Below are positions 17,701 through 24,914 of a DNA stretch of 64,000 nt, one piece after another. The notes under the pieces were generated by a model. The model was not told where the DNA came from, made no database searches, and saw nothing but the letters and a program-made list of their open reading frames with translations. The stretch comes from Mastigocoleus testarum BC008 (GTDB lineage Bacteria; Cyanobacteriota; Cyanobacteriia; Cyanobacteriales; Nostocaceae), in NCBI RefSeq assembly GCF_001456025.1, contig NZ_LMTZ01000098.1:62001-126000 (forward strand). Reading direction: 5' to 3'. The translations under genes and the position numbers were made by a program. The number at the start of each line of letters is the position of its first letter. The first letter of the stretch is position 1.

Positions 17701-19716
17701 ACTAGTTTCAACCAAACTACGGAAACGTTCTTCACTCTCAAGGCGTTCGCGAATTTCTTCTTGGAGTTGTAAATTTTGCCGGTCGAGTTCGCTTCGAGCT
17801 ATTTGCTCTTGTTCGAGAATTTGGGCTTGGGCTAGGGCTATTCCCAATTGAGAGGCGATGGACTCCAATAATTCTATTTCTTCAACTTTCCATTCCCGGT
17901 AGCGATCGCATTGATGCAAACCGATTATACCGTTGGGTTTTCCCTGATAGGAAGTGCGAACAGCCAACATGGATTTCATTTCCAATATCCGGCAAATATC
18001 CCTAACATTTTCTAGTAAGGGTTCTTTATAAACATCTTGAGAAGCAATTGCACGATCTTGGGACAAGACTTTATGAATATGGTGATTATTTGCAGTCAGA
18101 ATTTGACTAACATGAACTTTTTTGTGCGAACTGCAACTAGGTGCAGTGAATTCTCCCAAACGTAAAAGCTGGGGTTGAGGAATATCAGTATAGCTACTAA
18201 TTAATGCCCGGGATACATTTAAAGCTTGACCAATTTCTTTTGTAGATATCTCTACAATTGTTTTAGTATCTATATTGGAGCGAATTTTATCAGTAATCTT
18301 TCTGATGAATAAGCTGCGTTCTAACTGTTGCTGCAGTTTTTCTTCAGCTTGTTGGCGTTGACGCGCTAGAGAAATTGCTGTAGCTGCTGCTTGTAAAAAG
18401 GAAATCTCGTAATTATCCCAGACTTTTGCTTCTTGACAGTTATCAAAGCCGATAAAACCAAATAATTCTCCTTTGATAATCATTGGCAAAACTAGGGTTG
18501 ATAAAACTGAATTTCCTCCTAGTATTTCCTGTGCCAATTTACTCAAACCTGAAACTTTACCACAGATAATTTCACCCCGAGCAAGTAATTTTATCCAAGT
18601 CGTAAATAATTTTTCTCTGAGCCGACTTTGGACTAATGAACTATGATTATTTGACTTAAATTCATCCTTACTCCATTCAGCTTTCTCACGTACAGACTTT
18701 ATTCCGTTATCCTGACGCTGAATTTCAAATATATAGGCGCGACTAGCATTGGCTACATTACCTAAAATCTGGATAATTTGAGTCTCTAATTCACGACTTC
18801 CATCAAAACTCAACAAAGCACGCTGTACATCTACTAAACCGGCTAAGTAAGCTTCCCGTGAAACCCTTGCTGCTTCTGCTAATTTCTTTTCAGTAACATC
18901 TATTAAAGTAGTTACAGCAAAAGATTTCCCGTCATAGGAATCAAAATTTCCCCGCGCCATTTCCACGGTTAATTGATTCCCATTTTTCTGTTTTATCGTG
19001 TATTCATTTTTTCGTTTTCCTCTACCATAGTTATTATTCCCTAATTCGTAGCGGTAGGGAATTTTTTCTATGACTTCGAGTGGGTCGGACCCAATATAAT
19101 TTAATTTAAATTTATTTCCAATTAATTCGTCCTTACTGAACCCATACAATTGGCAGTATGTTGGATTTACATCTACTAAAGATCCTGATTCATCAGTAAG
19201 ACAAATTCCAACTTGAGCATTATTCAAAATTGATTCTATTTGCTGGTTGCGGTGATCTAACTGCAACGTAACTTTTCTTCTTTCTCTAATTTCTGTTTGT
19301 AGTTGAAGATTTTGAGCTTTAATTTGCTTTTGTAATTTTTGAATGGTGAGTTGATTCTCAACTCTAACTAAAATTTCTTCTGCTTGTAATGGTTTTGTTA
19401 AATAATCAGCAGCACCTAACCTTAGGGCTTTGACTTTGTCAAAAACTTCATTTTTAACGCTGGTGAATATAATGGGAATATCACGAGTTTTTTCGTAAGA
19501 TTTTAAATACTTACATACCTGATACCCATCTAATCCTGGCATAACAATATCAAGCAAGATTAGGTTAGGTGGGGATGTAAAGGCTGCATTGAGGGCTAAC
19601 TTACCCGATATGGCTCGCACCAGACTATAACCTTTACCAGCAAAAATTTCTGATAAAAAGTGTAGATTTTCTGCCCTGTCGTCAACTAATAAAATTTTGA
19701 TATTTTCTTCATCCAT
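11755..19716 (-). CDS. Giant hybrid histidine kinase, REC-8xPAS-5xGAF-HisKA-HATPase-REC
   Basis: A 2653-residue soluble sensor kinase with no membrane segment. The order read from the protein is REC (about 6-125, Asp56), PAS (165), GAF (300), GAF (470), PAS (660), GAF (800), PAS (965), GAF (1100), five consecutive PAS (1262, 1394, 1520, 1654, 1782), GAF (1920-2095), HisKA with His2141 in SHELRTPLNAILGF, HATPase with NLLGNAIKFT and GTGLGLAI, REC (about 2424-2545, LILMDIRMP), and a roughly 90-residue C-terminal module. The last GAF resembles bilin-binding GAF domains and keeps a cysteine (Cys2044), followed by Tyr rather than the usual His. Stimulus and target are unknown. The N-terminal REC implies control by another kinase, possibly the product of the upstream gene (24-nt gap, same strand). 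Confidence 0.92.
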   Translation of the reverse strand: MDEENIKILLVDDRAENLHFLSEIFAGKGYSLVRAISGKLALNAAFTSPPNLILLDIVMPGLDGYQVCKYLKSYEKTRDIPIIFTSVKNEVFDKVKALRLGAADYLTKPLQAEEILVRVENQLTIQKLQKQIKAQNLQLQTEIRERRKVTLQLDHRNQQIESILNNAQVGICLTDESGSLVDVNPTYCQLYGFSKDELIGNKFKLNYIGSDPLEVIEKIPYRYELGNNNYGRGKRKNEYTIKQKNGNQLTVEMARGNFDSYDGKSFAVTTLIDVTEKKLAEAARVSREAYLAGLVDVQRALLSFDGSRELETQIIQILGNVANASRAYIFEIQRQDNGIKSVREKAEWSKDEFKSNNHSSLVQSRLREKLFTTWIKLLARGEIICGKVSGLSKLAQEILGGNSVLSTLVLPMIIKGELFGFIGFDNCQEAKVWDNYEISFLQAAATAISLARQRQQAEEKLQQQLERSLFIRKITDKIRSNIDTKTIVEISTKEIGQALNVSRALISSYTDIPQPQLLRLGEFTAPSCSSHKKVHVSQILTANNHHIHKVLSQDRAIASQDVYKEPLLENVRDICRILEMKSMLAVRTSYQGKPNGIIGLHQCDRYREWKVEEIELLESIASQLGIALAQAQILEQEQIARSELDRQNLQLQEEIRERLESEERFRSLVETSSGWVWEVDRDFIYTYASPRVFDLLGYHPHEVLGKTPFDLVSPEEANRLKGVFNSKIAARHPFQALEKTNLHKNGHQVILETNSVPVFDAWGKFSGYRGVDRDITERKHANEAIRTTAIKLRNHNIVLTQLAKNQVIYQGDLKLALREITEAAARNVNVERASIWLYNDSCSVVRCLDLFESSCSRHSEGSELVVADYPNYFQALEADQPIVTSQPILDHRTQQLTESYLTPLDITATLSIPLRLGGITTGILSLEQVGNEHHWTQEDENFARSLGNLVYLALEARSRQNAEAARRASEVMLASAFRASPDPIFLSALPQNSYIEVNDSFCNFFGYTRQEVIDRTPEEVNIWVNLKEYHQISQLLGQIETIRNHEVEIRKKNGEICTALLSADSIEIGDQQHVLATVRDITERKQAENENRLLLLTTQAISRAADVDHALAQILRLICNNISWDFAEAWNPNNDGTFLEYCLGWYGYQNNLEEFCLYSESITLTSGIGIAGKVWQSKQPQWLEDVSQTFPPNFVRATVADRVGLKAGFGVPILANEQVLAVLVFFKSDRAPVDIRLLELVGAVAAQLGTLIQRKQAEAAHRESEERLQLALEASDLGLWDWNLVNDKIYRDWRWWKMLGYDKETITNNNNASSEELMHPEDIPKIKQALTDYLAGNSPVYEVEFRMRSRFNEWKWIQSQGKVVERNHWGEALRMTGTHKDITERKTLEREIALREARLNAFFSCAPVGLTILDKELRFLQINELLAEINGISVEEHLGRTINEVLPQIAPVIAPVYKQVMTDGQPVLNLELSGTSLEEPNTLRHFLVSYFPIPSENERCVDVGTVLFEITDRKRAEAALQEREEEFRAIFENAAVGIAQVAPDGFFIKVNQQFCQIVGYSKAELLQRTCQDITHPASLEKYLDYACLAGKGDIDVFSMEKCFIRKNGEPIWTNLTASVVREPSGKLKYCIGVVEDISERKAVLRERKRVEQELRLASERLQYLLTSSPAVIFSTKPSEDFANTFISENVKAMVGYEAREFLEHSNFWFSHIHPDDIERVHCELSKLCEQKYSSFEYRFLHKSGTYHWFYEQVRLIHDDLGNPIECVGYWVDISERKQAELNLQASQRRYQTLAEASPVCIFHDDADGNCFYINQRWTEITGLPQSAALGKGWLEVIHPDDRERVFITWQKAVDNKTKYQCEHRVLGANGKVIWVIYQALAEYNENGEVNSYIGTITDITERKEAEVALRESAEREKAISQVIQNMRQTLDLESIFTTTTQELRQVLNCDRVVVYRFNPDWSGEFVAESVGSPWVSAMMKNKGKDSSGLAGDTLDNEGCVVQMLDSDDEQLVDTYLQETQGGAYSRGVSFLCVPDIYKASFESCYINFLERFQARAYITVPIFCGNKIWGLLASYQNSGPRHWKTGEINIVVQIGNHLGVALQQGQLLAQTRNQSEALQQAVIAADAANRAKSEFLANMSHELRTPLNAILGFTQIMSRDRSILNEHQQNVEIINRAGEHLLNLINDILEMSKIEAGRTTLNVTSFDLVALLDNLQDMLQVRATSKGLQLVFEYDVRQLTRYIQTDSSKLRQVLLNLLGNAIKFTKTGNVTLKVKFNIDEPELPKKLENNTAARNQSEQQMDRIGTAAVDPSQSTNNESDIPSQFLIFDVIDTGAGISSEEMDLLFEAFGQTETGRKSQQGTGLGLAISRKYIKLMGGDISVTSIIGMGSTFSFYIPVELSCSQEIISTTNYRQVIGLAVNQPQYRILVVDDATESRLLLVKSLSSLGFSVKEAVNGKEAIASWESWRPHLILMDIRMPVLDGYEATRIIKNKQSQIKALNTEHSASSFQTVIVALSANVFEEDRKAMINAGCDDFVNKPFREEVLLEKLRYHLGLKYIYQENSHQKSAENQTTPEEVSKLLAQMPQEWLQELNYAAAQGSDCTISGLLEQIPQTKALLAEFLIDLNHNFQFERIMELIKSININSDQYSYTP

Positions 19717-19740
19717 ATTGATTGAAAATGTCAGATTGTT

Positions 19741-21687
19741 TTAGTTGATTTTTTCATTCCCTAATGCTTTCTTAGTAAATTCAATTATTCTATCTAATTG
19801 AAAATGTTTCATCAGATAATTTAAGGTAAATCTCAGGTGATTTTTGTTATTGGGAATTTCTGCAATCAAAGAATTAACTAAACTTTCGTCAACTACACTT
19901 GAAGCATAATATAAATTTTTCAGCCAAGCTTTCGGCATTGTTTTTAACTCCTCTAAAGCCTCTATATTAAATCTGGCTTTGGACAAATATTTGTTATCAA
20001 TTAAATCTTTATTCGAAAGTATAGATATTTTATTATAAATATAGCTTACATCTAAAAATTTAGCTATCATATCAAATACTCGAATTTCTGTAAGTGGTTT
20101 GGGAACTACATCATCATAACCAGCAGCTAAAATTTCTTGTTTGTTATTTAAATTAATACTATTAGCAAGGGCAATAATAACAGTTTTGTGAGTTACTGTT
20201 TTCATTTCTGCTTGTCGTTCTATTTCCTTAAATCTAATTTGTCTGGTTGCTTCGTAGCCATTAATTACTGGCATTCTTGTATCCATCCATATCAGATGAG
20301 GATGCCAGTTTTCCCAGGTTGTTATTGCACCCTTACCATTATTAGCTTCCCTAACTTTGAAACCGACAGATTCTAACAGTTTTGATAGCCATAGACGCGA
20401 TTCTTTTGTATCGTCAACAACTAAAATTTTATATACTTGTTTGCCTGGCTTTAAGGCAATTACCTGGGGAATATCTAATGTATCTACTTGGGAACGTTCC
20501 GAAGTAGTAAATTTAGCATAAAACTTAAATAACGAGCCCTTACCTAAAATACTTTCTACTTGTATTTCTCCGCCCAGCATTTCAACAAATTTGCGGGTTA
20601 TATTCAGCCCTAAACCGGTCCCTTGAGTTGATTCTTTCCCAGATTCAGTTTGAACAAATGCATCAAATAATTTAGTTGTTTCTTCTTCTGAAATTCCATA
20701 TCCGGAATCTTCTACTTCAAAATATAAATATTGGGCTTCATTTTTTTTTGAACTACGATTCTCTTGCCAAACTCTTAAAGTAACACTTCCATTTTGAGTA
20801 AATTTAAGTGCGTTATCTATCAAATTTAGCAAGCAAATACGTAATTTTTTCTCGTCGGTCTTAATATATTGAGGTACATCTGCAGCCACTATAAAAGATA
20901 ATTTATTCTTACTTTTAGCAGCTTTGATTTTAAATATTTCTTCTAAACTATCTAGTAGATAATAAAAGTCAAAATCTTTTTCTTCGATTTTATTTATTCC
21001 TGCTTCGGCTTTAGATATCTCCAATACTTCGTTGATTAATTGTAATAAATACTCGCCACTATTGTTAATTATTTTTAAATATTCTTGATATTCTAACTTC
21101 AAATTTGTGTCACGACTCATAATTTGTGTAAACCCAATAATTGAGTTCAAAGGAGTTTGTAATTCGTGACTCATTCGAGCTAGAAACTCATTTTTTGTTT
21201 GGTATGCCCGAAAAGCTATATTCTCTGCTTTTCGTCTTTCTTCAATTTCTATCTTTAGTTTATGATTTTGCTCTTTTAATTGTTGAGAGAGTCGACGAAT
21301 AGTGATCTGATTTTCTATTCTTGCTAAAACTTCTTCTACTTGAAAGGGTTTAGTAATGTAATCAACGCCTCCCAATTTAAAAGCTTTTATTTTGCCATCA
21401 ACATTTTGGATCGCACTAAGAAAAATAATTGGGATATCACAGGTGACTTGATCGCTCTTTAATTTTTGACAAACTTCATAACCGTCCAACTCCGGCATCA
21501 TGATATCAAGCAGGATTAAATCAGGTGCAAGTGCATGCGCTGCTTTCAATGCCATTGAACCTGCACTTGCACCCCTAACTGTATACCCATACTGAGACAA
21601 TGTCGCTGACAACATTTGCATTTCTTCTATGCTGTCATCGACTATTAAAATTTTACTCTGATGTAGTTGTCGCAGTTTACCGTTCAT
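19741..21687 (-). CDS. Hybrid histidine kinase, REC-HisKA-HATPase-REC
   Basis: A 648-residue soluble kinase with receiver 1 (about 12-128, Asp61 in LILLDIMMP), a short coiled coil, HisKA with His174 in MSHELQTPLNSIIGF, an HATPase domain with NLIDNALKFT and GTGLGLNI, receiver 2 (about 430-550, LIWMDTRMP) and a C-terminal helical module. It is 24 nt upstream of the giant kinase and matches its two ends closely: same REC opening, same HisKA sequence, same C-terminal module with MPKAWLKNLYYAS. The two are therefore tandem paralogues, the larger having gained a long sensory insert. Together they could form a phosphorelay; this is inference from architecture and adjacency. Confidence 0.93.
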   Translation of the reverse strand: MNGKLRQLHQSKILIVDDSIEEMQMLSATLSQYGYTVRGASAGSMALKAAHALAPDLILLDIMMPELDGYEVCQKLKSDQVTCDIPIIFLSAIQNVDGKIKAFKLGGVDYITKPFQVEEVLARIENQITIRRLSQQLKEQNHKLKIEIEERRKAENIAFRAYQTKNEFLARMSHELQTPLNSIIGFTQIMSRDTNLKLEYQEYLKIINNSGEYLLQLINEVLEISKAEAGINKIEEKDFDFYYLLDSLEEIFKIKAAKSKNKLSFIVAADVPQYIKTDEKKLRICLLNLIDNALKFTQNGSVTLRVWQENRSSKKNEAQYLYFEVEDSGYGISEEETTKLFDAFVQTESGKESTQGTGLGLNITRKFVEMLGGEIQVESILGKGSLFKFYAKFTTSERSQVDTLDIPQVIALKPGKQVYKILVVDDTKESRLWLSKLLESVGFKVREANNGKGAITTWENWHPHLIWMDTRMPVINGYEATRQIRFKEIERQAEMKTVTHKTVIIALANSINLNNKQEILAAGYDDVVPKPLTEIRVFDMIAKFLDVSYIYNKISILSNKDLIDNKYLSKARFNIEALEELKTMPKAWLKNLYYASSVVDESLVNSLIAEIPNNKNHLRFTLNYLMKHFQLDRIIEFTKKALGNEKIN

Positions 21688-22183
21688 TCATCTTCATCTA
21701 AATTTCACACTTTTTGATTAAACTTAATTATTCTGCATAAAATAGCAAATTTAAACTGTGATAATATCCTTATTTAAAAATTAGGTATATGATATTTTTT
21801 AAAGCAAGGGTAGTAAATTTGTGAATAAATTAAATGGAGAAATAAATGGGTAAAATACAATTGATTTAGCTGAAATTTATTTGTGTATTTATTTTATGGG
21901 GTATATTTAGTGTTTGAGTTAACTGAAAATGTAATATACGTTTAGAAAATAAATATTCTTGTATTGACAATTGCGAGGGAAATAACACATTTTTCCTGTG
22001 ATTTGATTTAGTAATTTGATTTTCAGTTAAAAATACTCGCATACTTTGTATCAACTCATTTGAATAATATCAAAAAATAATTTTCTATAGCTGAGAATTA
22101 TGATGGATTAATCAAACAAGTATAAATTAGTGTGCTAATTTCCCGTGATTTCAAATAGGATTTTTCATAGTTCCATCTAAGTG
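21688..22183. other. Spacer upstream of the kinase pair
   Basis: About 500 nt of AT-rich DNA containing the presumed promoter of the two-kinase operon at its left end. A 62-codon minus-strand ORF at 21866-22054 has no recognisable features and is rejected. No strong hairpin was seen. Confidence 0.5.
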
Positions 22184-22381
22184 TTAAAAACGCCACCAAG
22201 TTTTTTGGATGTAACTGAGAACTCCCATTATGATCGCAGTCAATAAAAACAATATGATTATTCCTCCAGGAAGAAATGTTAAAATTCCAAATCCCCTTAA
22301 AACCCAGACGGCGATCGCAATCCCAAGAAATATACCAAATCCCTGAATTAGTAGGCGATTTAATTTGGAAGATTGACTCAC
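22184..22381 (-). CDS. Small two-helix membrane protein
   Basis: The longest frame starts at 22459, but the better start is the GTG at 22381, which has GAGGAA 6 nt upstream. This gives 65 residues. Two hydrophobic helices are visible (about residues 12-30 and 33-55), with a short basic N-terminus (SKLNR) and a tail ending KTWWRF. I do not recognise the family; small proteins of this type are common and uncharacterised in cyanobacteria. It stands alone between two long spacers. Confidence 0.6.
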   Translation of the reverse strand: MSQSSKLNRLLIQGFGIFLGIAIAVWVLRGFGILTFLPGGIIILFLLTAIIMGVLSYIQKTWWRF

Positions 22382-22723
22382 AATAATTTCCTCTGAATCA
22401 CACAAATATATATTTTTGTATCTAGCTTTACTCGTTGTCCCAGAATTACAACTAAGCAATATGAATTAATAGTAAGCTGCCTGTGTCATTTTAACTGAAC
22501 CTACCATAATTTTTGAATACGCTTTTGGATAATTACCATAACTAGACGGCTAGTATTTTCCATATTTTGAGCATTTACGGATATTTACAAACTTTGGGAA
22601 TAATATCTTTTGAAAGATTGTTTCCGGAAAAATTGTCTTTTGAATTGCAAGTAGAATCAATTGTTTGATTTCCAGTGCAAATTCTTTTCAAACTTGAAAC
22701 AATGAGGCTTTAGAACAAAGATT

Positions 22724-23287
22724 ATGACTAAGTTTTGGAATTCAAATTCAGTTTCTACAGGTATGGATATGGCTTGGGACCAGAATAAACATCGGCTGCT
22801 GATGGAAGGTGAAATTTTAGTGGAGACCCAAGGACACACGAGAAATGGTGGTGCGGTACAGGCTTCAATGTATGTACCACTGATGCGTTCCAATGTTTGG
22901 CAACAATTAACTGATTATCCCCGTTGGGTCCAGTATTTTCCCGATGTTACTAAGAGTGTTGTTCTTAATAGAGGTGAGGTGAAACGCTTGTATCAAGCAG
23001 CACAGAAAGCGTTTTTATTCTTCACTGCCAAGGTTGAAATTTACCTTAATGTGGTAGAAGATTTAGGTCAAAGAATTCATTTTAGATTAGAGAAAGGCTC
23101 ATTTGAAGATTTTAGTGCTGACATAAATTTGCAGGATTGTGGAGACGGGACTTTACTAACCTATGCAGTAAAAGCAACACCAGACATTCCCATACCTTCA
23201 TTAATCATTCAACAGGCAATGAATTTTGAGTTACCTGCAAATATGCGTAAAATGCGACAGGTGCTTTGTAAGGGTCAACTAAAATAA
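22724..23287 (+). CDS. SRPBCC family protein (cyclase/dehydrase-like)
   Basis: The 187-residue protein has the START/SRPBCC pattern: VPLMRSNVWQQLTDYPRWVQYFPDV near residues 52-76, a central beta region, GDGTLLTYAVKATPDIPIPSLII and a C-terminal amphipathic helix. Such proteins form a hydrophobic ligand pocket; in cyanobacteria many are of unknown function. ATG at 22724 is used, but a later ATG (MDMAWDQ, 14 codons in) is possible. The stop codon overlaps the start of the next gene (TAATG), so the two are translationally coupled. Confidence 0.8.
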   Translation: MTKFWNSNSVSTGMDMAWDQNKHRLLMEGEILVETQGHTRNGGAVQASMYVPLMRSNVWQQLTDYPRWVQYFPDVTKSVVLNRGEVKRLYQAAQKAFLFFTAKVEIYLNVVEDLGQRIHFRLEKGSFEDFSADINLQDCGDGTLLTYAVKATPDIPIPSLIIQQAMNFELPANMRKMRQVLCKGQLK

Positions 23288-23862
23288 TGTCGCGTGCAGA
23301 AGAAATATTATCTTTTTGGTTTGGCGAGCCAGGTACAATAGAATACGGAAAGCAGCGTCAAATTTGGTTTCAGAAAAAAACTGAATTTGATATTACATTG
23401 CGGCGCGAGTTTTTATCAGATTACGAACAAGCCATTAATGGCGATCTAAATAATTGGTTAAATTTACCTGAAAGTTGTCTAGCTCTAATTTTGTTGCTCG
23501 ATCAATTCCCGCGTAATATGTTTCGTGGCAAATCACAAGCTTTTGCAACTGACTGGGAAGCACTTTGTGCAGCACAACATGCGATCGCTCAAGGGTACGA
23601 CCGAGAAATGCTACCAGTACAGCGTTGGTTTATCTATATTCCATTTGAGCATAGTGAAAATTTAGAGCATCAAAAGCAAGCAGTAAAGTTATTTAAACAA
23701 ATTAGTGACGATCCTGACAGTGCAAGTGTTATTACTTACGCAATTCGTCATTTAGAAGTAATTGAACGTTTTGGGCGATTTCCCCACCGTAATGCAATAT
23801 TAGGACGCGCTTCTACTCCAGAGGAGAAATTATTTTTAAAGGAGCCCGGATCTTCTTTTTAG
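23287..23862 (+). CDS. DUF924 family protein
   Basis: The 191-residue protein matches the DUF924/YbgH-like family: it starts EEILSFWFGEPG, then IWFQKK, LALILLLDQFPRNMFRG, AFATDWEAL, RWFIYIPFEHSENLEHQ and a C-terminal IRHLEVIERFGRFPHRNAILGR. The family has a helical TPR-like fold and no settled activity. Overlap with the SRPBCC gene by one base indicates a two-gene operon; a shared role is possible but not shown. Confidence 0.9.
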   Translation: MSRAEEILSFWFGEPGTIEYGKQRQIWFQKKTEFDITLRREFLSDYEQAINGDLNNWLNLPESCLALILLLDQFPRNMFRGKSQAFATDWEALCAAQHAIAQGYDREMLPVQRWFIYIPFEHSENLEHQKQAVKLFKQISDDPDSASVITYAIRHLEVIERFGRFPHRNAILGRASTPEEKLFLKEPGSSF

Positions 23863-24219
23863 AAATAATATTTAGCTGGTATTAACTAATTCGTATCAAA
23901 AGGCTTCCTAGAAAATACGGGAAGCCCTTACACAGCATTAAGTAATTAGGTCAGGATATTAAGCGGCAAACATGTGAATTTCGACCTGCGCCTATCTCTA
24001 TAGTTAAAATTTAATTCTCCGATGTTTTCAGGGAAAATAGCGCTAGTTTTTTGGTTAGGGCATTTCTTCTATTTCCTTGACGGAAAGTAAGGACGTCATA
24101 AATACTATTATTTGGGCTATAAATCCAACTAAAAGTTATTTTGAGATTTCTTATAGCTCAACAATGAAATTATTAAAAAATGAAGATGTTATCCCAAATA
24201 TAACTATTTAATTTCCAAA
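23863..24219. other. Convergent spacer after DUF924 gene
   Basis: A 357-nt spacer between convergent genes. It holds the hairpin at 23902-23926 and otherwise shows no coding signal. Confidence 0.5.
23902..23926 (+). terminator. Candidate terminator hairpin
   Basis: GGCTTCC (23902-23908) pairs perfectly with GGAAGCC (23920-23926). There is no T run on the plus side; a TTTT follows on the minus side. It lies 40 nt after the DUF924 stop and could serve both flanking genes. Confidence 0.5.
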
Positions 24220-24471
24220 TTAGAAACTACTGTAGGTTGGCGTTTTTATAGAGTTTTCGGTACTATCTGACTCTGTCTCAAACCATACTTGGTCTAACTC
24301 GCCTTCTGTAAAGTCAAAACCTAATTTAGCCGCAAAGTGAACAATTTTAGTCTTGTCCCAATTCCAAACACCAAAAACACCTTGCTGAGAACACTTTTTA
24401 CAATATTGTTCGTAAACATCTCGATCTGAAACTAAAACTTCATAAAAAGCTGTAGCATTTTCAACTGACAT
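24220..24471 (-). CDS. Nif11 family small protein
   Basis: The 83-residue protein starts MSVENATAFYEVLVSD and has the Nif11 closing pattern KLGFDFTEGELDQVW near residues 49-63. The core carries an insert with two cysteines (YCKKCS). Nif11 domains occur in cyanobacterial and nitrogen-fixing genomes, some as leader peptides of ribosomally made natural products. Here the C-terminus is a short acidic, Ser/Thr-rich tail with no Gly-Gly or Gly-Ala processing site, so a peptide precursor is unlikely. A strong ribosome-binding site (GGGAGGA) lies 7 nt before the ATG, supporting real expression. No modification enzyme is adjacent. Confidence 0.75.
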   Translation of the reverse strand: MSVENATAFYEVLVSDRDVYEQYCKKCSQQGVFGVWNWDKTKIVHFAAKLGFDFTEGELDQVWFETESDSTENSIKTPTYSSF

Positions 24472-24914
24472 AAAAGATCCTCCCTGTTTCCTTAGTTGCT
24501 AAATTTCTATGACTAGCTACGTAAGTACACGATATAATTGCGGTATCAGACAACATTTAGTTACTTAAGTCTTTATACTGAAGTAAATCACTTCTGCCGC
24601 CATAAATTATCATTTATTTACATTTCTTTCAGTAAAATACACTGGGTTAGTTAGAGTTTCAGTAAGAAAATCGAAGATCTACGTAGTATGAGTTAAAAGA
24701 CTCAGTTGGAGAAAATATTGTTTCCTAAGCCAGTATAGAATTTATTCTGAATACAGAAATCTAATTTAGTTGATTTAGTTTATTTTTTGTTTGCGAAGAA
24801 TCTTGCTTGTAAATAGTTTTGAATGTGGATTTGAACTTTCAACAACTACAGCTAATCCTGATATTAATTAAAATTAGTTCTATTACAGCAAAATTTATAC
24901 GGGAAAGCCACACA
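24472..24914. other. Spacer between Nif11 and FHA-kinase genes
   Basis: A 443-nt AT-rich stretch holding the presumed Nif11 promoter on its left. Short plus-strand ORFs here lack ribosome-binding sites. Nothing else is recognised. Confidence 0.5.

Noticed and set aside
11755..19716. Possibility that the giant kinase is two or more genes wrongly joined
   Set aside because: One frame without stops runs from a clear REC start to the C-terminal module, and linkers between PAS domains follow the normal ITERK spacing.
21866..22054. 62-codon minus-strand ORF upstream of the kinase pair
   Set aside because: No ribosome-binding site and no hydrophobic or domain pattern; consistent with chance in AT-rich DNA.
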